64,000 bases of DNA from Sphingomonas sp. Leaf22 (GTDB lineage Bacteria > Pseudomonadota > Alphaproteobacteria > Sphingomonadales > Sphingomonadaceae): assembly GCF_001421715.1 (NCBI RefSeq), contig NZ_LMKP01000010.1, positions 1 to 64,000 on the forward strand, read 5' to 3'. Under the pieces are notes generated by a model. That model was not told where the DNA came from. It searched no databases and saw only the letters and a list, made by a program, of their open reading frames with translations. Every line of letters starts with the position of its first letter. The stretch's first letter is position 1. Positions 46,002 to 57,625 of the stretch are shown piece by piece. The translations under genes and the position numbers were made by a program.

Positions 46002-46499
46002 CTAGTCGTTGTGGGCGATCACGCGGATCGCGCCGTCGCCGGTACGGCGGCATTGTGCCGCAAATTGTCGCAGGGCCGGAACTCCCCGCATCACGTAATC
46101 GAGTGCATCGGCATTGCCGAAGGTTTCCGCCATATAGACATCGGCCTTCGTCATTGCCCGCGGATCGAAGCGCCGGGCAAGGCCGGCATCGTCCTGCCGG
46201 TCGAGCGCATCGGCGAACGCCTTCATCAGCGGCGGCGCGATCAGGCCGATCCCGCCCTCGCCATTCTCGTCGGCACCCAGTTCGGGCAGCGCGGCGATGA
46301 TGATGCCCAGCGTGTCGCCGATATCGTCCGCCGACCCGGTCAGCAGATAATGGACCGCGTGCCACGCCTCGCCCAGATCAAGGAAGTCGAGATCCTCGAC
46401 GCCTTCCTCGAACAGGAAGTCCTCGAACACCGATGGGTCGGCGACCAGCCGGTCGATGTCGGCATCGCCGGCCCGACGCAGATAGATCACCATGCCCAT
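46002..46499 (-). CDS. DUF1877 family protein (YfbM-like)
   Basis: 165 residues. MVIYLRRAGDADIDRLVADP, DLGEAWHAVHYLLTG and YMAETFGNADALDYVM are signatures of DUF1877, a small soluble family of unknown role including E. coli YfbM. The gene is 17 bases behind odhB and 17 bases before lpdA, inside the 2-oxoglutarate dehydrogenase operon. Two ATG codons (46499, 46493) are possible starts. No catalytic residues are known for the family. Confidence 0.87.
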   Translation of the reverse strand: MGMVIYLRRAGDADIDRLVADPSVFEDFLFEEGVEDLDFLDLGEAWHAVHYLLTGSADDIGDTLGIIIAALPELGADENGEGGIGLIAPPLMKAFADALDRQDDAGLARRFDPRAMTKADVYMAETFGNADALDYVMRGVPALRQFAAQCRRTGDGAIRVIAHND

Positions 46500-46516
46500 C
46501 GGTGCTCGCCCGTCCC

Positions 46517-47785
46517 TTACAGGTCGATCAGCAGGCGGGTCGGGTCCTCGATCGCGTTCTTGAGCGCGACGAGGAAGGTCACCGCCTCGCGACCGTCGAT
46601 CAGGCGATGGTCGTAGCTGAGCGCGAGATACATCATCGGGCGCACCACGACCTGTCCGTCACGAACGACCGGGCGTTCCTCGATCCGGTGCAGGCCCAGC
46701 ACCGCCGACTGCGGCGGGTTGATGATCGGCGTCGACATCAGCGAACCGAACACGCCGCCGTTCGAGATGGTGAAGGTGCCGCCCTTCATCTCGTCCATCT
46801 TCAGCGTGCCGTCCTTGGCGCGCTTGCCGAAATCGCCGATCGTCTTTTCGACGCCCGCGACCGACAGCTTGTCGGCGTCGCGGATCACGGGAACGACCAG
46901 GCCGCCCGGTGCCGACACGGCGACCGAGATGTCGGCATAATCGCGATAGACGATCTCATCGCCCTCGATCGATGCGTTGACCGACGGAATGTCCTTCAGC
47001 GCCATCGTCGCGGCCTTCACGAAGAAGCCCATGAAGCCCAGCCGAACGCCGTGCTTCTTTTCGAACAGGTCCTTGTACTTGGCGCGGGCCTCGATCACCG
47101 CCGTCATGTCGACGTCGTTGAAGGTGGTGAGCAGCGCGGCAGTGTCCTGCGCTTCCTTCAGGCGGCGGGCGATCGTCTGACGCAGGCGCGTCATCTTCAC
47201 GCGTTCCTCGCCGCGCGCCGGGGCGGTGCTGGCGGCAGGCGCTGCGGCGGCGGCAGCAGCGGGCGCGGCGGCCGGCGCGGCAGCGGCCGACTTGTCACCC
47301 GCGGCGGCGACCACGTCTTCCTTGGTGATGCGACCGTCACGACCGGTCCCCTTGACCTTGGCCGGGTCGACGCCGTGTTCGAGGATCGCGCGACGCACCG
47401 ACGGCGACAGCGCGGCGGCGTCGACATTGTTGTCGCCACCGGCCGGGGCCTGCTGTGCAGCCGCTGGGGCCGGGGCAGGGGCGGCGGCAGGTGCCGGCGC
47501 GGCGTCCTGCTTCGGCGCGTCCGCCTTCGGCGCGGCGGCGGCACCGTCGCCCGATTCGATCGTCGCGATCATCGCGCCGACCGACACGGTATCGCCGGGC
47601 TGCACGGCATGCTGCCCCATGACGCCGGCGACCGGCGAGGGCACCTCGACCGACACCTTGTCGGTTTCGAGGCTGGCGATCGGTTCGTCGGCGGCGACCG
47701 CCTCGCCGGGCTTCTTCAACCATTCGCCCAGCGTCGCTTCGGTGATCGATTCGCCCAGGGTCGGGACCAGAACTTCGGTAGCCAT
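46517..47785 (-). CDS. odhB: 2-oxoglutarate dehydrogenase E2, dihydrolipoyl succinyltransferase
   Basis: 422 residues. An N-terminal lipoyl domain with K43 ([10 protein letters not shown]) is followed by a long Ala/Pro-rich linker, the E1/E3-binding domain ([20 protein letters not shown]), a second Ala-rich linker and the catalytic domain, whose C-terminal [13 protein letters not shown] holds H393 and D397. It transfers succinyl groups to CoA in the TCA cycle. The ATG at 47785 has GAGGAGGA upstream and fits the lipoyl domain start. The frame stays open upstream without homology. Confidence 0.97.
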   Translation of the reverse strand: MATEVLVPTLGESITEATLGEWLKKPGEAVAADEPIASLETDKVSVEVPSPVAGVMGQHAVQPGDTVSVGAMIATIESGDGAAAAPKADAPKQDAAPAPAAAPAPAPAAAQQAPAGGDNNVDAAALSPSVRRAILEHGVDPAKVKGTGRDGRITKEDVVAAAGDKSAAAAPAAAPAAAAAAAPAASTAPARGEERVKMTRLRQTIARRLKEAQDTAALLTTFNDVDMTAVIEARAKYKDLFEKKHGVRLGFMGFFVKAATMALKDIPSVNASIEGDEIVYRDYADISVAVSAPGGLVVPVIRDADKLSVAGVEKTIGDFGKRAKDGTLKMDEMKGGTFTISNGGVFGSLMSTPIINPPQSAVLGLHRIEERPVVRDGQVVVRPMMYLALSYDHRLIDGREAVTFLVALKNAIEDPTRLLIDL

Positions 47786-47827
47786 CGGATATTCCTCCTC
47801 TGCCCCGTCAGGGGCGAGCACATTGGG

Positions 47828-50800
47828 TTACGACGCGGCCTTGGCGACCTTTTCGGCGGCGGCAGCGCTTTCGGACTGACGGGTCCGGCGGATTTCGTCG
47901 CGAACATTGTGGCCGAGCGCATCGGCGACCAGCGCGCCCTGTTCGGCCTGGTGACGCTTCATCAGGCCGGTGGCGGGCGATGCCGCCGCGGTACGACCGG
48001 CATAGCGGGCGCGCGCGACCTGCGAACCGGCCTCGGCCAGTGCCTCCTCGATCGCCGGTTCGACGAGGAACCACGAACCGTTGTTCTTCGGCTCTTCCTG
48101 CGCCCAGACCACGTCGGTCAGGTTGGGCAGGCGCTTGAGCCGCTCGACCAGCGCGTCCGACGGGAACGGATAGATCTGTTCCACGCGGACGATCTGCGTC
48201 GCGGTATCGCCCGCCGCATCGCGTGCTTCGATCAGGTCGAACGCGACCTTGCCCGAACACAGCACCAGCCGGGTCGTGTCCGCATCCGCCGGCGCGGCCG
48301 GATCGGACAGCAACCGCTTGAAATGGGTGCCCGGCAGGAAGTCCTCGGTCTTCGACACCGCCAGCTTGTGCCGCAGCAGCGACTTTGGCGTCATGATGAC
48401 CAGGGGCTTGCGGAAATTGCGATGCATCTGCCGGCGCAGCAGGTGGAAAAGATTTGCCGGAGACGTGACGTTGGCGACCTGCATATTGTCGCCCGCACAC
48501 AGCTGCAGGAAGCGTTCGAGACGCGCCGAGCTGTGTTCCGGACCCTGACCTTCATAGCCGTGCGGCAGCATCAGCACGAGGCCGTTGGCGCGCAGCCACT
48601 TGGCTTCGCCCGCCGCGATGAACTGATCGATCATGATCTGCGCACCGTTGGCGAAATCGCCGAACTGCGCCTCCCAGATCACCAGCGCCTTCGGATCGGC
48701 CAGCGCATAGCCATATTCGAAGCCGAGCACGCCATATTCGGACAGCGGGCTGTCGAGCACTTCGAAGCTGCCATGCTCGATATTGTTGAGCGGCACGTAC
48801 TTGTGCTCGTCGGTCTGGTCGACCCACACCGCATGGCGCTGCGAGAAGGTACCGCGACCCGAATCCTGCCCCGACAGGCGGACGCCGAAGCCTTCCGACA
48901 GCAGCGAACCGAACGCCAGCGCCTCGGCGGTCGCCCAGTCGAAGCCTTCGCTATTGGCGAACATGCCGCGCTTGGCGTCGAGGACGCGCGACAGCGTCTT
49001 GTGGACCTGAATGCTGTCGGGAACGGTGGTCAGCGTGCGGCCCAGCGAGTCGAACAGCTTCTGTTCGATGCCGGTATCGACCGAGCGGCGCGACCCTTCG
49101 GCATCCATCGGTGCGTGCAGCCCCGACCAGCGACCGGCGAACCAGTCGGCGCGGTTGGGCTTGTAGCTCTTGGCGTTTTCGAACTCGCCTTCGAGATGCT
49201 GGGTGAATTCGGCGGTCTTGGCGGTGACGAAGTCGCCGTCGATGACGCCCTCTTCCTGCAACCGCTTGCCATAGATGTCGCTGACGCCGGGGTGGCCCTT
49301 GATCTTCGCGTACATCAGCGGCTGGGTGAAGGACGGTTCGTCGCCTTCGTTATGGCCGAAGCGGCGATAGCACCACATGTCGAGGACGATGTCGCGCTTG
49401 AACGCCTGACGGAATTCGATCGCCATCTTGGTCGCGAAGGTCACGGCCTCGGGATCGTCGCCGTTGACGTGGAAGATCGGTGCCTGCACGCCCTTCGCCA
49501 CGTCCGACGGATAGGGTGACGAGCGCGCGAACTGCGGCGAGGTCGTGAAGCCGACCTGGTTGTTGATGATGAAGTGGACGCAGCCACCGGTATTGTAGCC
49601 GCGGATGCCCGAGAAGCCGAGGCATTCCCACACGATCCCCTGGCCCGCGAATGCCGCGTCGCCATGGATCAGGACGGGCAGGACCTGTTCGTGCTTTTCC
49701 AGATCGCCGCGGAACGTCTGCTGCGCGCGGACCTTGCCGAGCACGACCGGATTGACCGCTTCAAGGTGGCTGGGGTTGGCGACCAGCGACATGTGGACCG
49801 ATACGTCGTCGAAGCTGCGATCGGTCGAGGTGCCGAGGTGGTACTTCACGTCGCCCGAACCGCCGATATCGTCGGGGTTGGCGCTGCCGCCCGCGAATTC
49901 ATGGAAGAGGACGCGGAACGGCTTGTTCATGACGTTGGTCAGCACGTTCAGGCGACCGCGATGCGCCATGCCGTACACGATCTCGCGCACGCCAAGCTGG
50001 CCACCGTATTTGATGACCGCTTCGAGCGCAGGGATCATCGATTCACCGCCGTCGAGGCCGAAGCGCTTCGTACCGACATACTTGCGGCCGAGGAACTTCT
50101 CCCACTGTTCCGCCTCGATGACCTTGGCGAGGATCGCCTTCTTGCCTTCGGGGGTGAACTGGATCGCCTTGTCGCCGCCCTCCATGCGGTCCTGCAGGAA
50201 CTTGCGCTCCTCCACGTCGGCGATGTGCATATATTCGAGGCCGACATTGCCGCAGTAATTGGCGCGCAGGATGTCGACGATCTCGCGCACGGTCGCCCAT
50301 TCGAGGCCGAGCGTCCCGCCCAGATAGACCGGCGTATCGATCTCGGCATCGGAGAAGCCGTGATATTCGGTACGCAGATCCTCGGGCAGTTCGCGGCGGG
50401 CAAGGCCGAGCGGATCGAGATTGGCGGCGAGGTGACCACGCACGCGATAGGTGCGGATCAGCAACTGCGCGCGGATCGCATCGCCGGCGGCCTTGGCGAC
50501 ATCGACCTTCGGGGCGGGCGCGGCAGCGGCGGCCGGGGCAGGCTTGCCGCCCCGGGCAGGCTTGGGGGCGGGCTCCATCTGCGTCGGGTCGAGCGCTGCG
50601 GTCAGCGCGTCGGTCTCGGTCAGCGGCCAGCGCTTGCTCTGCCAGCTGGGATGCTGGGTCGCACCCTCCAGACCGTCGAACCACTGACGCCAGCCGGCAT
50701 CGACCGACGAGGGGTCCTCGCGGTAGCGACCATAAAGCGTTTCCACGAATGCCGGGCTGACGCCGGCGGCGATGTCGAAATCCTGGCCTTCGTAGCCCAT
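47828..50800 (-). CDS. sucA: 2-oxoglutarate dehydrogenase E1
   Basis: 990 residues from the ATG at 50800. E1 decarboxylates 2-oxoglutarate with thiamine diphosphate. A short E2-binding N-terminus (SPAFVETLYGRYREDPSSVD) precedes an Ala/Pro/Lys-rich stretch (about 80-100). Core motifs include YGMAHRGRLNVL, HGDAAFAGQGIVWE with NNQVGFTTSP (thiamine-diphosphate and Mg binding), WCYRRFGHNEGDEPSFTQP, and the C-terminal QEEPKNNGSW. It lies between sucD and odhB, co-directional, with gaps of 76 and 42 bases. Confidence 0.97.
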   Translation of the reverse strand: MGYEGQDFDIAAGVSPAFVETLYGRYREDPSSVDAGWRQWFDGLEGATQHPSWQSKRWPLTETDALTAALDPTQMEPAPKPARGGKPAPAAAAAPAPKVDVAKAAGDAIRAQLLIRTYRVRGHLAANLDPLGLARRELPEDLRTEYHGFSDAEIDTPVYLGGTLGLEWATVREIVDILRANYCGNVGLEYMHIADVEERKFLQDRMEGGDKAIQFTPEGKKAILAKVIEAEQWEKFLGRKYVGTKRFGLDGGESMIPALEAVIKYGGQLGVREIVYGMAHRGRLNVLTNVMNKPFRVLFHEFAGGSANPDDIGGSGDVKYHLGTSTDRSFDDVSVHMSLVANPSHLEAVNPVVLGKVRAQQTFRGDLEKHEQVLPVLIHGDAAFAGQGIVWECLGFSGIRGYNTGGCVHFIINNQVGFTTSPQFARSSPYPSDVAKGVQAPIFHVNGDDPEAVTFATKMAIEFRQAFKRDIVLDMWCYRRFGHNEGDEPSFTQPLMYAKIKGHPGVSDIYGKRLQEEGVIDGDFVTAKTAEFTQHLEGEFENAKSYKPNRADWFAGRWSGLHAPMDAEGSRRSVDTGIEQKLFDSLGRTLTTVPDSIQVHKTLSRVLDAKRGMFANSEGFDWATAEALAFGSLLSEGFGVRLSGQDSGRGTFSQRHAVWVDQTDEHKYVPLNNIEHGSFEVLDSPLSEYGVLGFEYGYALADPKALVIWEAQFGDFANGAQIMIDQFIAAGEAKWLRANGLVLMLPHGYEGQGPEHSSARLERFLQLCAGDNMQVANVTSPANLFHLLRRQMHRNFRKPLVIMTPKSLLRHKLAVSKTEDFLPGTHFKRLLSDPAAPADADTTRLVLCSGKVAFDLIEARDAAGDTATQIVRVEQIYPFPSDALVERLKRLPNLTDVVWAQEEPKNNGSWFLVEPAIEEALAEAGSQVARARYAGRTAAASPATGLMKRHQAEQGALVADALGHNVRDEIRRTRQSESAAAAEKVAKAAS

Positions 50801-50876
50801 GGTCACATCCTGTCCGCTTCTGCCCGGTCGAACCGGGCGGTGCCCCGTGCGGGTGGTCGCACGGGGCAAGTCACCT

Positions 50877-51761
50877 TCAACCGTTCAGCACTGCGAGCAG
50901 CGTCGAACCCAGTTCGCTTGGGGAAGCCGCAACCTTGATACCGGCGGCTTCCATCGCCGCGATCTTGCTTTCCGCATCGCCCTTGCCGCCCGACACGATC
51001 GCGCCGGCATGGCCCATGCGACGACCCGGAGGAGCGGTGCGGCCCGCGATGAAGCCGGCCATCGGCTTCTTGCGACCGCGCTTGGCTTCGTCGATCAGGA
51101 ACTGTGCAGCCTGTTCTTCCGCGTCGCCGCCGATTTCGCCGATCATGATGATCGACTGGGTGGCCTCGTCCGCCAGGAACAGTTCCAGCACGTCGATGAA
51201 GTTGGTGCCGTTGACCGGATCGCCACCGATGCCGACGGCGGTCGTCTGACCCAGGCCAGCGTTCGAGGTCTGGAACACCGCCTCATAGGTGAGCGTGCCC
51301 GAGCGCGAGACGACGCCGACGCTGCCCTTCTTGAAGATCGAACCCGGCATGATGCCGATTTTGCACTCGCCCGGCGTCAACACGCCCGGGCAGTTCGGGC
51401 CGATCAGTCGCGACTTCGAACCCGACAGCGCGCGCTTGACCTTGACCATGTCGAGCACCGGAATGCCTTCGGTGATCGCGACGATCAACGGGATTTCGGC
51501 GTCGATCGCTTCGAGGATCGAGTCGGCGGCGAAGGGCGGCGGCACGTAGATGACCGAGGCGTCGGCGCCGGTCTTCGACTTGGCTTCGGCGACGGTGTTG
51601 TAGACCGGCAGGCCGAGATGCTCGGTGCCGCCCTTGCCCGGCGTCACGCCGCCGACCATCTGTGTGCCATATTCCAGCGCCGCCTTGGTATGGAAGCTGC
51701 CGGTTTCGCCGGTCATCCCCTGGGTGATGACCTTGGTGTTCTTGTTGACGAGGATGCTCAT
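50877..51761 (-). CDS. sucD: Succinate-CoA ligase subunit alpha
   Basis: 294 residues. The alpha subunit binds CoA and carries the phosphohistidine of succinyl-CoA synthetase. The CoA loop is [20 protein letters not shown], the family motif is [20 protein letters not shown], and H251 in [15 protein letters not shown] is the phosphorylated residue. It heads the 2-oxoglutarate dehydrogenase operon. The partner gene sucC, commonly just upstream, is not present here; a GIY-YIG gene and repeats lie between sucD and mdh instead. Confidence 0.97.
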   Translation of the reverse strand: MSILVNKNTKVITQGMTGETGSFHTKAALEYGTQMVGGVTPGKGGTEHLGLPVYNTVAEAKSKTGADASVIYVPPPFAADSILEAIDAEIPLIVAITEGIPVLDMVKVKRALSGSKSRLIGPNCPGVLTPGECKIGIMPGSIFKKGSVGVVSRSGTLTYEAVFQTSNAGLGQTTAVGIGGDPVNGTNFIDVLELFLADEATQSIIMIGEIGGDAEEQAAQFLIDEAKRGRKKPMAGFIAGRTAPPGRRMGHAGAIVSGGKGDAESKIAAMEAAGIKVAASPSELGSTLLAVLNG

Positions 51762-51799
51762 CTTCGTTTCCCTTGCTGCTCCGAGTGATGGAGCGAAAA

Positions 51800-52087
51800 T
51801 CAGGTCAGCTGTCCGAACAGATCGTACCAGCCGGGGTTGTTCTCTTCGATCAGCCGCAACTTCCAGTCACGGTTCCATTTCTTGATCCGCCGTTCGCGAA
51901 GCCGCGCCTCTTGCAGATCGTCATGGCATTCGTACCAGACCAGGAGGGTGCAGTCGTGTTCGCTGGTGAACCCTTCGACCGTGCCGGTGCGATGCTGGTA
52001 AATTCGTTGAACCAGGTTGCTGGTCGAACCGGTATAGATCGTTCCGTTGCGGCGGCTGGCGACGATGTAGACAAATCCGGTCTTCAC
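51800..52087 (-). CDS. GIY-YIG nuclease domain protein (UPF0213-like)
   Basis: 95 residues starting with GTG at 52087 (GGGAGCGGAAG upstream). [20 protein letters not shown] is the two-strand GIY-YIG core, LVQRIYQHR carries the conserved Arg, and [20 protein letters not shown] follows. This is the small stand-alone UPF0213/YhbQ type, common in several copies in sphingomonads, with unknown biological role. It sits between mdh and sucD, immediately next to a pair of family A palindromes at its 5' end. Confidence 0.9.
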   Translation of the reverse strand: MKTGFVYIVASRRNGTIYTGSTSNLVQRIYQHRTGTVEGFTSEHDCTLLVWYECHDDLQEARLRERRIKKWNRDWKLRLIEENNPGWYDLFGQLT

Positions 52088-52100
52088 CTTCCGCTCCCGC

Positions 52101-52180
52101 CGTATCCCCGCGCAGGCGGGGATCCAGAGCCAAGAGCGTCACGCTCCATTACCCTGGACCCCCGCCTGCGCGGGGGTACG
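52101..52180. repeat. Inverted pair of REP-like palindromes, family A
   Basis: Unit 1 (52101-52126, ATCCCCGCGCAGGCGGGGAT core) and unit 2 (52155-52180, CCCCCGCCTGCGCGGGGG core) are reverse complements with two differences. They fill the gap between the mdh stop (52189) and the GIY-YIG start (52087). Confidence 0.85.
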
Positions 52181-52188
52181 CATTTGTG

Positions 52189-53727
<1,539 letters not shown>

Positions 53728-53731
<4 letters not shown>

Positions 53732-54138
53732 TCCGTGCTTCGTTCGTCGCCGGCGCGATGCTGCTGGCCGTGCCCGCGTTGGCAGCGACACCGATCGCCG
53801 GGCGATATGTGACCGAGGACGGATCGGGCGTGATCGAGATCGGCCGCTGCGGCGCGACCGTATGCGGCAGGCTGGTCCGTATCCTGAAGTCCGAGCCGAA
53901 TGCGCCCAAGACCGATGTCAACAACAGCGATCCGGCGCTCCGCTCGCGGCCGGTTCTGGGGATGCCGATCCTGAGCGGCTTCACCGACGGCGGCAAGGAC
54001 TGGCGCGGCCGCATCTACGACCCGCGCAACGGCAAGAGCTACAAGTCGATCGTGTCGCGCAACGGCGACGGCACGCTGAAGGTGCAGGGATGTATCGCCT
54101 TCATCTGCCAGACGCAGTTGTGGAAGCCCGTGGGGTAG
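53728..54138 (+). CDS. DUF2147 domain secreted protein
   Basis: 136 residues. The signal peptide (IRASFVAGAMLLAVPALA) ends at about residue 19. The mature part (IAGRYVTEDGSGVIEIGRCG, ILSGFTDGGKDWRGRIYDPRNGKSYKS, GTLKVQGCIAFICQTQLW) is a clear DUF2147 beta-barrel with conserved cysteines C39/C46 and a C-terminal pair. Function unknown. Its 5' end overlaps the complex I subunit gene, and its last 38 bases overlap the 3' end of the convergent acyltransferase gene. Confidence 0.9.
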
Positions 54139-55282
54139 GGCCGGTCTCGCGCCGGCGGGCGCGCGACGGACGCGACAGCCAGCGACGGACCGGAACGTCG
54201 TAGAACCGGAAACAGAGCAGCGCGACCGCGACGCAGGTGCCGAACGCGACAAGTCCGATCCCGCTGCCCGCGACGATCGGCGGGTGGCTTCGTTCGATCC
54301 AGTCGGCGTAGAGCGCCACGATCGGATGATGGGTGATATAGAGCGGGTAGGACAGGTTGCCCAGCAAGCGGGCAGCCTGTCCGGACCGGCCGGCGACTGC
54401 GCCACTGCCTGCGCCGAGCGCGACGATCAGCGGGAATAGCAGCAGAACGCAGCCTGCCTCGTACAGCCCGTTAAGCCAGAGCCGGTTGGTGCCGCCGATC
54501 CTCGGCATCGCCAGCGCGACCACCAGCAGCGCCGCGGCGATGGGAAAGCCGTGGCGGACGGTCAGCGCGCGGCCCCGGCGGCGCAGGAGGATCCCTGCAA
54601 AGAACGGGAACAGGACGCGGGTCAGCCCGACAAGCACGCCCGAGCCATCGAACACCCAGCCGCCGATCAGGTCGCCGCGCGGGCCGAACACGGCGAGGTG
54701 CGCCACCGCCAGCGCCGACAGGCCGACCAACAGCGCCAATATGCGATCGGAGGCGTTGCGCACGCCCGCGGCATAGGCGGCATAAGCGAGATATTCGTAG
54801 AAGAGCGACCATGCCGCCCCGTTGAGCGGGTAGAGTGCGTCGCCCTGTTGCAAACCGGCATGGGGTGCCAGCGGGATCATCGCCACACCCAGCAGCAGGA
54901 CGCCAATCACGCGCGCGGTGGATATGGCTTCGGTCGCGGACGATGCACCGGACAGGAACAGCGCCCCGCCGATCACGCTGCCCATCACGACCATCGGCTG
55001 TAGCCGGATGACGCGACGTCGCCAGAAGTCGGCGACCGACATGTTCCCCCAGCGATGGTCATAGGCGTGGGCGATAACGAAGCCGGACAGGAGGAAGAAG
55101 AAGTCGACGGCCAGATAGCCATGGTTGACGATTTGCCGCTGCACATCGCCGCGCGCATGCGCCTCGAACAGATGGAAGGCGACCACCAGCAGCGCCGCGA
55201 TGCCACGCAGACCGTCGAGCGCTGGGTAATGCGCGGCCGAGGATCGGTCGTCGGGGATCGCAGCGGCGGGAGCGGCAGTCAT
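54101..55282 (-). CDS. Acyltransferase 3 family (OafA/YrhL-like) membrane protein
   Basis: 393 residues with about ten hydrophobic helices. HYPALDGLRGIAALLVVAFH with His37 is the acyltransferase-3 signature, followed by NHGYLAVDFFFLLSGFVIAH and FWRRRVIRLQP. Such enzymes O-acylate surface polysaccharides, lipids or other envelope molecules. The C-terminus LGNLSYPLYITHHPIV fits the last helices. The 3' end runs 38 bases into the convergent DUF2147 gene. The acceptor is unknown. A terminator hairpin precedes it and insulates it from groEL. Confidence 0.93.
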   Translation of the reverse strand: MTAAPAAAIPDDRSSAAHYPALDGLRGIAALLVVAFHLFEAHARGDVQRQIVNHGYLAVDFFFLLSGFVIAHAYDHRWGNMSVADFWRRRVIRLQPMVVMGSVIGGALFLSGASSATEAISTARVIGVLLLGVAMIPLAPHAGLQQGDALYPLNGAAWSLFYEYLAYAAYAAGVRNASDRILALLVGLSALAVAHLAVFGPRGDLIGGWVFDGSGVLVGLTRVLFPFFAGILLRRRGRALTVRHGFPIAAALLVVALAMPRIGGTNRLWLNGLYEAGCVLLLFPLIVALGAGSGAVAGRSGQAARLLGNLSYPLYITHHPIVALYADWIERSHPPIVAGSGIGLVAFGTCVAVALLCFRFYDVPVRRWLSRPSRARRRETGPTPRASTTASGR

Positions 55283-55336
55283 TGCCGTCGTCGTACCCGA
55301 CAGGTGCTAATATTTGATATGTCGGCACAAAACGCG

Positions 55337-55373
55337 AAAAGGTCGGGAAAGGGGTATCCCTTCCCGGCCTTTT
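55337..55373. terminator. Bidirectional intrinsic terminator between groEL and the acyltransferase gene
   Basis: AAAAGG at 55337-55342 and CCTTTT at 55368-55373 flank a GC stem (CGGGAAAGGG against CCCTTCCCG with one bulged base) around a short loop. On the minus strand, which groEL transcripts follow, the hairpin ends in TTTTCGCG. Confidence 0.75.
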
Positions 55374-55452
55374 CTGCGTCTGGATCCGACCCCGGCAAAG
55401 CCGGTGTCCGTCGGTCGGGTGATGAGCACCCGCCGGCCGGATCGACGTGAGT

Positions 55453-55478
55453 CCTGCGCGAGCTATCGCTCGCGCAGG
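55453..55478 (-). terminator. Hairpin directly after groEL
   Basis: A perfect 11-bp stem (55453-55463 CCTGCGCGAGC with 55468-55478) and 4-base loop lies 10 bases beyond the groEL stop. It has no T tract; with the second hairpin at 55337 it forms a tandem terminator. Confidence 0.7.
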
Positions 55479-55488
55479 CCACATTCGA

Positions 55489-57159
<1,671 letters not shown>

Positions 57160-57198
57160 TCACGAAAGTCACACTCGCCACGCGAATGCGACGGAAGG

Positions 57199-57486
57199 TC
57201 AGCCGACGATCCCGAGGATGTCGCTTTCCTTCATGATGAGCAGGTCTTCACCGTTGACCTTGACCTCGGTGCCCGACCACTTGCCGAACAGGATGCGGTC
57301 GCCGGCCTTGACGTCGAGCGGCGTGATCGTGCCGGTTTCGGTGCGTGCGCCGGTGCCGGCGGCGACGACCTCGCCTTCCTGCGGCTTTTCCTTGGCGGTG
57401 TCGGGGATGATGATCCCGCCGAGCGTCTTTTCCTCGGCCTCGACGCGGCGGACGAGCACGCGGTCATGCAGCGGACGGAAGTTCAT
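57199..57486 (-). CDS. groES: Co-chaperonin GroES
   Basis: 95 residues. [20 protein letters not shown] and the mobile loop [19 protein letters not shown] are diagnostic, and the C-terminus is [13 protein letters not shown]. It caps GroEL. The ATG at 57486 matches the family start; the frame is open further upstream. A complete CIRCE element and a promoter lie just upstream, so HrcA control of the operon is expected. Confidence 0.98.
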   Translation of the reverse strand: MNFRPLHDRVLVRRVEAEEKTLGGIIIPDTAKEKPQEGEVVAAGTGARTETGTITPLDVKAGDRILFGKWSGTEVKVNGEDLLIMKESDILGIVG

Positions 57487-57522
57487 GCGCGGTTCCCTTT
57501 GATTGGTAAAACGAAACTGTTC

Positions 57523-57549
57523 CTGGCACTCACCATTCGGGAGTGCCAG
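57523..57549 (-). promoter_or_regulatory. CIRCE operator of groESL
   Basis: CTGGCACTC (57523-57531), nine spacer bases and GAGTGCCAG (57541-57549) form a perfect inverted repeat matching CIRCE (TTAGCACTC-N9-GAGTGCTAA) with a TGG variant at the outer ends. HrcA binds such sites and represses groESL until heat stress. The gene for HrcA is not in this window. Confidence 0.93.
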
Positions 57550-57556
57550 CCGCCCG

Positions 57557-57585
57557 GATATGTGGAGCCGTTCATCGAGCGTCAA
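57557..57585 (-). promoter_or_regulatory. Promoter of groESL
   Basis: A -35 box TTGACG (57580-57585) and a -10 box CATATC (57557-57562) are separated by exactly 17 bases on the minus strand. The CIRCE element starts 7 bases downstream of the -10 box, at the expected transcription start, so HrcA would block initiation. Confidence 0.75.
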
Positions 57586-57625
57586 GCGGGGTCGGAACAA
57601 TTTTGCAGGTGATACGTGGCCCCCG

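Noticed and set aside
45985..46365. Upstream extension of the lpdA frame
   Set aside because: It overlaps the DUF1877 gene, and the FAD-binding N-terminus of E3 starts at 45984.
47220..47540. Ala/Pro-rich repeats in odhB
   Set aside because: These are the normal flexible linkers of E2 subunits.
46433..49519. A 1028-codon open frame antisense to odhB and sucA
   Set aside because: It covers two clear enzymes on the other strand and shows no domain or ribosome-binding sequence; it is a codon-bias shadow.
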